From Planctomycetota bacterium (GTDB lineage: Bacteria; Planctomycetota; Phycisphaerae; WQYP01): DNA of 5,728 nt. Location: assembly GCA_021816165.1 (NCBI GenBank), contig JAKAYZ010000193.1, forward strand, positions 1 to 5,728, in the 5' to 3' direction. A model generated the notes under the pieces. The model ran no database searches and was not told where the DNA came from. It worked only from the letters and a program-made list of their open reading frames with translations. Numbering within the stretch: position 1 is the stretch's first letter; every line of letters starts with the position of its first letter. Both the position numbers and the translations under genes were made by a program. This document shows, piece by piece, positions 1 to 4,549 of this stretch.

Positions 1-1090
1 CGGGTTGGGCAACATCGTCATCATCCATAAACAGCAGGTATTCGCCACGGGCGGCCCGGGCGGCGGTATTGCGTGCCGCCCCCAGATAACGATTTTTCTG
101 GCAGATGATGGTCCAGCCCTTGGTGGAGAATTCCGGCTCCAGCGAGCTTAAAAAGCGGATGGCGGCGGGATCGGTACTGCCGTCATCGCAGAGAACCACC
201 TCCAGATGAGGGTAATCCTGATTGCGTATGGATTGCAAAGCCCGCGCCAGGAGAAGCGGGCGATTGAAATGACAAATACATACGCTGACCAGCGTTGCCG
301 CGGCCTGATCTTTGGGCGGCAAGGTCAAAACCGGGTCTGGGCATCTGGCCAGCAGGCGCTCGTGCCAGGTTAGCCATTGGGTAGTGCCCGCTGCCGGATC
401 ACATGCCGGCTCGATCGTGGCATGGTCTGCATCCGAGACCAGATTCAGGCGGCTTGCCGCAGCTTGCGGTTGCGTGCTCCAGAGCACGTCGGCCATCGAA
501 ATCATTTGCCGCTGCATGAAAGCGGCCTCAAGTTCTTCCACCTGATGTAGAAATGATGGCTGGTCCGACCCTGTCCGTGGGGCAGGATGGTCCAAGCCGA
601 CGACAAATCGCGTATGCCGGAAGGCCCAGCCTTGATGTTTGGCCAGCATACTGTGGTAGCCGACTCCGGGCCACAGAGGCAGATGCACGAGGTTCAGGCG
701 ATCTTGCTGGTTAAGCAGAAACTGTAACAGGAGGTAGCTGGTTTGGGCCGGGCCGGCGGGTTCCACGCGCACTGCGGGCATAGCCGGCAGTGGCACAAAG
801 CCTATTTTTTTGTCGCGATAATAACCGGTCCAGAAACGGAGGTTGTGCGCCGGAGAGTTCGGACCGGGCAGATAAAGTACCTGCACATGATGGCCCGCTG
901 CGGCCAAGGCGGCGGCCAGCGGGTCGGTGGCTGTGGGCGCACCGGAATCGGTACCGGATAAAACGGGCCGCAGCAGGCAAATATGCAGCGGCATATTCGG
1001 GCTAGAAAGTCGGCCCGCAACTGGCCGTGCGGTGGTAACTGCCGAATCGGCGGTGGTAAAGTTGTCTTTTTCGCCGACGGTTAAAACCAT
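1..1090 (-). CDS. Multidomain glycosyltransferase (GT4-like N-terminal domain plus GT2 domain), partial, C-terminus beyond the left edge
   Basis: An uninterrupted frame of 363 codons runs from an ATG at 1090 off the left edge. The start is firm: an in-frame TGA lies directly before the ATG and an AAAGGA ribosome site lies 10 nt upstream. Residues 1-33 form a polar, Ser/Thr-rich tail. About 34-235 resemble the first Rossmann domain of GT4 glycosyltransferases: a beta strand (PLHICLLRP), a Gly-rich segment, then a helix ending in MADVLWSTQ. From about 266 a family 2 (GT-A) domain begins: VSVCICHFNRP, then LEVVLCDDGS (nucleotide-binding Asp at 302-303), GAARNTAARAARGEYLLF, and an Asp cluster at 356-359 in the position of the metal-binding DXD. 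GT2 enzymes transfer sugars from nucleotide-sugar donors, usually to surface polysaccharide or glycoprotein in the cytoplasm. The acceptor and sugar cannot be told. The acceptor-binding part of GT2 and any later domains lie outside the window. The GT2 call is strong; the GT4-like assignment is moderate. Confidence 0.88.
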   Translation of the reverse strand, partial: MVLTVGEKDNFTTADSAVTTARPVAGRLSSPNMPLHICLLRPVLSGTDSGAPTATDPLAAALAAAGHHVQVLYLPGPNSPAHNLRFWTGYYRDKKIGFVPLPAMPAVRVEPAGPAQTSYLLLQFLLNQQDRLNLVHLPLWPGVGYHSMLAKHQGWAFRHTRFVVGLDHPAPRTGSDQPSFLHQVEELEAAFMQRQMISMADVLWSTQPQAAASRLNLVSDADHATIEPACDPAAGTTQWLTWHERLLARCPDPVLTLPPKDQAAATLVSVCICHFNRPLLLARALQSIRNQDYPHLEVVLCDDGSTDPAAIRFLSSLEPEFSTKGWTIICQKNRYLGAARNTAARAARGEYLLFMDDDDVAQP

Positions 1091-1100
1091 TCACCAGTGG

Positions 1101-1106
1101 TCCTTT
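1101..1106 (-). promoter_or_regulatory. Ribosome binding site of the glycosyltransferase gene
   Basis: On the minus strand AAAGGA lies 10 nt before the ATG at 1090. An in-frame TGA abuts that ATG, so together they fix the start of the glycosyltransferase and rule out any longer N-terminus. Confidence 0.6.
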
Positions 1107-1164
1107 CTGCTGTGATATTAAACGATTGGCAGGGGCCGGGGTTGCAAAATATTGCGGATTTTCT

Positions 1165-1587
1165 TCATTGGATCATGTGCAGCCACAGCGCGGTGGCCAA
1201 ACCCCAAATGAGGCTCAGCAAGATGACAAACAAAAAGGCTGTATGGCCAAAATCCACGCCCAGCCAGCCTTTGTGCATCCAGAAAGGGAAGACTACAAAT
1301 AACGTAAACGCCGCCGCCAGCAAGCCAAACAGGAGACCGCGTTTAAATACCGAAGCCGCAAAGAATGGCAATAGAAAGACCAGGCCGAAGATGCCGCCCC
1401 ATACCAGATGTTGATAAAACCGCCATTTGGTGTAATCGCCGGAAAGGCTGCAATGCAGCAGGCCAAATAGATTCGCCCGACCGCTGAGCCACGCCGCACC
1501 AGCACTGATCAAACTGCCGAATATACCGGCGGCGAAAGTCATGGAAATTTCGCGCGGGACGCTGCTGGAAGTACCGGCGGTAGCCAT
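1165..1587 (-). CDS. Small four-helix integral membrane protein of unknown function
   Basis: This encodes 140 residues. I chose the ATG at 1587 because AAGGAG stands 5 nt upstream; a TTG at 1605 in the same frame would add six residues but has no comparable site. The protein is strongly hydrophobic, with four likely membrane helices at about residues 16-36, 60-80, 84-103 and 115-137. Short polar loops separate them, including SLSGDYTKWRFYQ at 47-59 and MHKGWLGVDFG at 104-114. The first 15 residues are Ser/Thr-rich and do not look like a cleaved signal peptide. I do not recognise the family and see no catalytic or metal-binding motif. The gene lies 57 bp downstream of the recombinase and 74 bp upstream of the glycosyltransferase on the same strand, so co-transcription is possible. 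Its neighbours do not indicate a role. Confidence 0.75.
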   Translation of the reverse strand: MATAGTSSSVPREISMTFAAGIFGSLISAGAAWLSGRANLFGLLHCSLSGDYTKWRFYQHLVWGGIFGLVFLLPFFAASVFKRGLLFGLLAAAFTLFVVFPFWMHKGWLGVDFGHTAFLFVILLSLIWGLATALWLHMIQ

Positions 1588-1592
1588 ACAAA

Positions 1593-1598
1593 CTCCTT
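1593..1598 (-). promoter_or_regulatory. Ribosome binding site of the small membrane protein gene
   Basis: AAGGAG on the minus strand, 5 nt before the ATG at 1587. It is close to the ideal Shine-Dalgarno sequence, and it decides for this ATG over the TTG 18 nt further upstream. Confidence 0.7.
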
Positions 1599-1644
1599 GG
1601 GACAAACCCGATGGAGCATAGCATGGACGCGGGGCTGTTTATTT

Positions 1645-2667
1645 TCAAGTGGCGCGCGGATGAGCGCTGTCGTAGGCCTCGCGAATACGGTGCGTGGTCA
1701 GGTGGGTGTAAATTTGCGTGGTGCTCAGGCTTTGGTGCCCCAGCAGTTCCTGCACGGACCGTAAATCAGCCCCATGGTTGAGCATGTGGGTGGCAAAGCT
1801 GTGCCGCAGCGTATGCGGGCTGATGTCCGGGTCCAGATGGGCTTCCAACAGGTATTTATCCAGCTTGCGTCGCACGGACCGCGTGCTTAACCGCTGGCCG
1901 TGCTTGTTAATGAACAGCGAAGACACGGAACTTCCGGCGGGCACGGTGGAATTGCGCATGGGCAGATACTTCTGAATGGCGTTCATGGCGGTTTGGCCGA
2001 CGGGGTTCAGGCGTTCCTTTTTGCCTTTGCCGCGCACCTTGATGACATTGCCGGAAAAATCCACATCCTCGATGTTCAGCCCCACCAGTTCGCTCACGCG
2101 CATGCCGGTGCTGTAAATAACTTCCAGCATGGCCTTATCCCGCGAGCCCAGCAGGTCCGTATCTTTGGGGGTTTGCAACAGCCGGTTGACCTGCTCTTCG
2201 GTCATAAATTTGGGCAGGCGCTTTTCCAGCTTGGGTGTGCGAATGGTGAGCATGGGGTTGTTGCCGGTGAGGCCGCGCTTGTTGAGGAATTTAAAAAAGC
2301 TTCGCAGTGTGGCCAGTTTCCGGGCCATGGTGGCTTTGGAATAATTCTGTTCGCGCATCTTCTGCAGGTAGTTGCGCACGTCATCGACGTTGGCGTTGAC
2401 CAACAGATGATCAAGCTGCTCGGGCGAAGGTTCCGTGGTCTGGGTCGCGGTAGCTGGGGTGGCGGTTGGGGCTGGTGTGGGCAGAGTTTCCGCCGCCTTT
2501 ACGGAGGGTACGGCGGCCACCGGCGGAGTGCCCGGATTGGCCAAAAATGCCCCGAATTGTTTGAGATCAGCACCATAGCAGCGGCTGGTATAACTGGAAA
2601 AATGCCGTTCAAATTGCAGGTAGTTGAGGAAATCTTGAACACGTGCTGGGAGAATGAAGGTTTCCAT
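1645..2667 (-). CDS. Tyrosine recombinase of the XerC/XerD family
   Basis: This encodes 340 residues from the ATG at 2667. Xer enzymes cut and rejoin DNA at dif-type sites to resolve chromosome dimers; related enzymes serve mobile elements. The N-terminal core-binding domain starts at about residue 10 (FLNYLQFERHFSSYT) and continues at 84-135. The catalytic domain covers about 155-335. All six active-site residues are visible: Arg190 (GMRVSELVGL), Lys214 (RGKGKKERL), His285 and Arg288 (SPHTLRHSFATHML), His311 (LLGHQSLSTTQ) and Tyr320 (IYTHL). Their spacing matches E. coli XerD almost exactly. The protein is about 40 residues longer than typical XerC/D because of a Pro/Ala/Thr-rich insert at about 45-82. 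The start is uncertain: the same frame allows an ATG at 2715 and a TTG at 2724. The ATG at 2667 gives the usual family N-terminus, with GAGG 13 nt upstream. I cannot separate XerC from XerD, so no symbol is given. No integron or phage genes lie beside it, which favours a housekeeping role. Confidence 0.93.
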   Translation of the reverse strand: METFILPARVQDFLNYLQFERHFSSYTSRCYGADLKQFGAFLANPGTPPVAAVPSVKAAETLPTPAPTATPATATQTTEPSPEQLDHLLVNANVDDVRNYLQKMREQNYSKATMARKLATLRSFFKFLNKRGLTGNNPMLTIRTPKLEKRLPKFMTEEQVNRLLQTPKDTDLLGSRDKAMLEVIYSTGMRVSELVGLNIEDVDFSGNVIKVRGKGKKERLNPVGQTAMNAIQKYLPMRNSTVPAGSSVSSLFINKHGQRLSTRSVRRKLDKYLLEAHLDPDISPHTLRHSFATHMLNHGADLRSVQELLGHQSLSTTQIYTHLTTHRIREAYDSAHPRAT

Positions 2668-3045
2668 GATGAAAGTACCGCCTCTATACCGGGGGGCGTT
2701 TTTGGGCTTTTCCATAGGCCTCAAAACGTCGCGCTACCGGCACGACAACAGGATGTCATTCAGAGCGGCTTCCAGCCTCTCTGCCACGATTCCCTCTGCG
2801 GCCTTTAAGCGGCCGGATTTTCAGCGAAACTTATCGAAAAATCCCGGCATGGGCACCTCTGTTGACCCTGGCCGGCATCTATCAGTTTGCCGCTTGCTCC
2901 GAACACTTCTATCGGCTGTTTGGTTACTCGGACTGAACGCAGCGGATGATTTTGGAGGGGTGATTTACCCAGCGGCGAACTTTGATAAAAACAGCAGTTT
3001 GTATCGGACGGTGCGGGCCTATAACTTGAGAGATAACCAGCAGGC

Positions 3046-3073
3046 TTGCAATTCTGGTCCCAAGCGCCATAAT
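3046..3073 (+). promoter_or_regulatory. Candidate sigma70-type promoter for the nuoJ-K-L transcript
   Basis: TTGCAA (3046-3051, four of six matches to TTGACA) and CATAAT (3068-3073, five of six matches to TATAAT) are 16 bp apart. Transcription would begin near 3080, leaving a leader of about 175 nt before nuoJ that contains the inverted repeats at 3083-3160. A second possible -10, TATAAC at 3020-3025, has only a weak -35. This is pattern matching only, and the lineage's promoter consensus is unknown. Confidence 0.3.
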
Positions 3074-3082
3074 TCGGTGCTT

Positions 3083-3119
3083 CGCGGCTGTCGCGGGGCG
3101 ACGCTCAGCTGCAGCCGCG
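3083..3119 (+). repeat. Inverted repeat able to form a hairpin in the nuoJ leader
   Basis: CGCGGCTG (3083-3090) is perfectly complementary to CAGCCGCG (3112-3119). The 21-nt interior contains a second short palindrome: GTCG at 3090-3093 pairs with CGAC at 3099-3102. No T-run follows, so it is not an intrinsic terminator. Confidence 0.5.
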
Positions 3120-3133
3120 TTGACGGTACGCCA

Positions 3134-3160
3134 GGGGCCGCCAGCCCCGATGAATATCGG
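3134..3160 (+). repeat. Two short, mutually exclusive inverted repeats in the nuoJ leader
   Basis: GGGGC (3134-3138) pairs with GCCCC (3144-3148) around a 5-nt loop. CCGAT (3147-3151) pairs with ATCGG (3156-3160) around a GAAT loop. The stems share bases 3147-3148, so they cannot both form fully. At GC-rich composition such stems can arise by chance. Confidence 0.35.
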
Positions 3161-3255
3161 ACGGCAGAGAACCCCCGGGTTACCTGGCAGCAGCGCTGGT
3201 TCGCCGCCACCGTGGATGGATCAGCCGTGATTTTGAAGATTGGAAACAACGGCAT

Positions 3256-4062
3256 ATGGATTACGCATTAGCGGTTGCAACGGCTCTGGGAGCCTTGAGC
3301 ATTTATCTGCTTTTGCCGCGGGGACGTGGCTCGCTGGTAAAAACCGGCGCGCTGGTGGGCGTGTTGACCCTGGGTGCGGCCATTCTTTATATGGTGCGCT
3401 GGGTGGGCCATCATGAAGCGGTGAGTCAGGGCGCGGGGCTGAGTCTCTTTTTTTATCTGTTTGCGATCATTGCGGTTATCTCGGCCACGGCGGTGATATG
3501 TCATCCCCGACCGTTGTATAGTGCGCTCTATTTTGTTCTGCTGACCCTGGCCATAGCGGGGTTGTTTATTTTACTGCTGGCGCAGTTCATGGCCATCGTG
3601 TTGATTATCATTTACGCCGGTGCCATTTTGGTGACTTACATTTTTGTCATTATGCTGGCGAGTCCCGGCGGTAATGTGGCCGTGGCCGATTACGACCGTT
3701 TAACGACCGATCCATTGCTGGCGATACTGGTCAGCTTTGTGCTGCTGGGCACAGTGCTGCAACTGATGTTTACCGGTAACCCGCGGAATTTTATGGGCGC
3801 ACGACCGACCGGTTCGGTTGCGGTTGGCCTGATGAAGGGCCACCAACCCTTCAGCGGTAAGGCGGCGAGGGTTGATCGAAAGCCGGCTCCGCCGATCGGT
3901 GGTATGGAACTGTTGGGCGTAAACGTATATTCGCAGTATGCGTTGCCGTTGGAACTGGCCGGTATTTTGCTGACCATTTCCCTGGTCGGAGCGGTGATGA
4001 TTGCCCGCAAGAACGAACCTGTCACCGGGGTACTCGGGACAGGCCAGATGCCGGCGGAATAA
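3256..4062 (+). CDS. nuoJ: NADH-quinone oxidoreductase subunit J (complex I membrane subunit)
   Basis: This encodes 268 residues. NuoJ (ND6 homologue) is a membrane-arm subunit of complex I next to NuoK and NuoH; its third core helix has a pi-bulge tied to coupling quinone reduction to proton pumping. The core is clear: YLFAIIAVISATAVICHP (67-84), YSALYFVLLTLAIAGLF (88-104), then the hallmark IIIYAGAILVTYIFVIML (117-134) with Tyr120 matching E. coli Tyr59. The C-terminal signature YALPLELAGILLTISLVGAVMIARK is at 228-252. About seven membrane helices are predicted (4-20, 30-50, 62-82, 88-108, 111-134, 152-173, 230-251). The family core has five, so the first two form an N-terminal extension. 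A long polar loop (174-225) precedes the last helix. The start is the only good ATG; its ribosome site is weak (GGA, 11 nt upstream). The stop lies 26 nt before the nuoK ATG, in the same operon. Confidence 0.95.
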   Translation: MDYALAVATALGALSIYLLLPRGRGSLVKTGALVGVLTLGAAILYMVRWVGHHEAVSQGAGLSLFFYLFAIIAVISATAVICHPRPLYSALYFVLLTLAIAGLFILLLAQFMAIVLIIIYAGAILVTYIFVIMLASPGGNVAVADYDRLTTDPLLAILVSFVLLGTVLQLMFTGNPRNFMGARPTGSVAVGLMKGHQPFSGKAARVDRKPAPPIGGMELLGVNVYSQYALPLELAGILLTISLVGAVMIARKNEPVTGVLGTGQMPAE

Positions 4063-4076
4063 TTCCGCGGTAAAAA

Positions 4077-4081
4077 AAGGA
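4077..4081 (+). promoter_or_regulatory. Ribosome binding site of nuoK
   Basis: AAGGA lies 7 nt before the ATG at 4089. This spacing favours that ATG over the in-frame GTG at 4086 and the ATG at 4098. Confidence 0.6.
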
Positions 4082-4088
4082 ATCGGTG

Positions 4089-4406
4089 ATGCCGGTGATG
4101 AGTCAAGCGGTCTTATATCAATACCTGACGCTGGGCGCAGTGTTATTTGTGCTGGGCTTAATTGGTTTTGTGGCCCGCCGCAACATGATCCTGATATTTC
4201 TATCCACGGAAATCATGTTTCAGGGGGTGGCCGTGAACCTGATTGCCTTTGGCCGGTATTGGATGAATATGGACGGCCAGTCGTTTGTGATTTTTCTTTT
4301 GACCATAGCCGCAGCGGAAGCATCCCTGGCCTTGGGGCTGGTGATATTGTTGTTCCGGCGGCGGGAAACGTTGGACGTGGATGTGTGGTCGGAAATGCAA
4401 GGGTAA
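4089..4406 (+). CDS. nuoK: NADH-quinone oxidoreductase subunit K (complex I membrane subunit)
   Basis: This encodes 105 residues, the usual NuoK length (about 100). NuoK (ND4L homologue) is a three-helix subunit at the start of the proton-conducting hydrophilic axis, between NuoJ and NuoN. Helices are at about 11-29, 34-55 and 66-89. The two membrane glutamates essential in E. coli (Glu36 and Glu72) are here Glu41 (STEIMFQG) and Glu77 (AAAEASLALGL), with identical 36-residue spacing. The arginine pair after helix 1 (ARRN) and the RRR after helix 3 are also typical. After Glu41 the sequence reads IMFQGVAVNL, where many bacteria have LMLNAVNL-like residues; this may mark a lineage-specific subtype. 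The ATG at 4089 has a good ribosome site; a GTG directly before it would add one residue. The gene follows nuoJ after 26 nt and precedes nuoL by 143 nt. Confidence 0.95.
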   Translation: MPVMSQAVLYQYLTLGAVLFVLGLIGFVARRNMILIFLSTEIMFQGVAVNLIAFGRYWMNMDGQSFVIFLLTIAAAEASLALGLVILLFRRRETLDVDVWSEMQG

Positions 4407-4549
4407 GCGCGCGAAGATGAGCGGAGATTGAGCCAGTGGGGGATGGAAACGCGAGAATGGAATCGGCGGCCAGCGCCCCAGCCGCGGCGGATGGCCGAAC
4501 GGCTCAAGGCCGGGCCGGAATGAAGTTATAGCCGGAGAGTTTTCAACTT
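4407..4549 (+). other. nuoK-nuoL intercistronic spacer with an inverted repeat
   Basis: The 143-nt spacer is unusually long for this operon (nuoJ-nuoK is 26 nt). TTGAGCC (4428-4434) is perfectly complementary to GGCTCAA (4501-4507), enclosing a GC-rich stretch with further self-complementary pieces around 4462-4490. A 26-codon frame at 4443-4523 starts with ATG but lacks a properly spaced ribosome site and is not called. No promoter or terminator is evident. Confidence 0.4.

Larger units (their letters stand above)
2668..3255. other. Divergent intergenic region without a convincing gene
   Basis: About 590 bp separate the divergently transcribed recombinase and nuoJ genes. Promoters for both should lie here. 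A plus-strand frame stays open from 2654 to 3271, overlapping the nuoJ start by 16 nt. Its product has no recognisable motif, no placed ribosome site and a composition that does not look protein-like, so I do not call it. The left part (about 2668-2830) may encode a slightly longer recombinase N-terminus, or a short minus-strand peptide. The right part holds a promoter candidate at 3046-3073 and a cluster of inverted repeats at 3083-3160. No tRNA, known riboswitch signature or transposon ends were seen by eye. Confidence 0.55.

Noticed and set aside
711..1115. Several short open frames on both strands around the glycosyltransferase start
   Set aside because: All overlap the continuous 363-codon glycosyltransferase frame and have no motif or placed ribosome site.
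1645..2667. Possibility that the recombinase is an integron or phage integrase marking a mobile element
   Set aside because: The spacing of catalytic residues fits XerC/XerD, no integron-specific extra helix is evident, and no attachment-site repeats, cargo or phage genes lie beside it. The nearby genes are a metabolic complex and ordinary coding sequences.
2676..2706. GC-rich stretch followed by TTTTT on the plus strand, resembling an intrinsic terminator
   Set aside because: The stem is short and imperfect with a long loop, it lies at the 5' end of the recombinase gene on the opposite strand, and no plus-strand gene ends before it.
1900..2808. 302-codon plus-strand open frame
   Set aside because: It lies antisense to most of the recombinase gene, whose domains and six catalytic residues are unmistakable. 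The antisense product is rich in Gly, His and Gln runs with no recognisable motif.
2862..2885. TTGACC at 2862-2867 as a -35 element
   Set aside because: No acceptable -10 lies 16-18 bp downstream; the nearest TATCAG is only 12 bp away.
4443..4523. 26-codon frame between nuoK and nuoL
   Set aside because: The G-run abuts the ATG with no spacer, the nearest GGAG is 16 nt upstream, and the Arg/Pro-rich product has no recognisable features.
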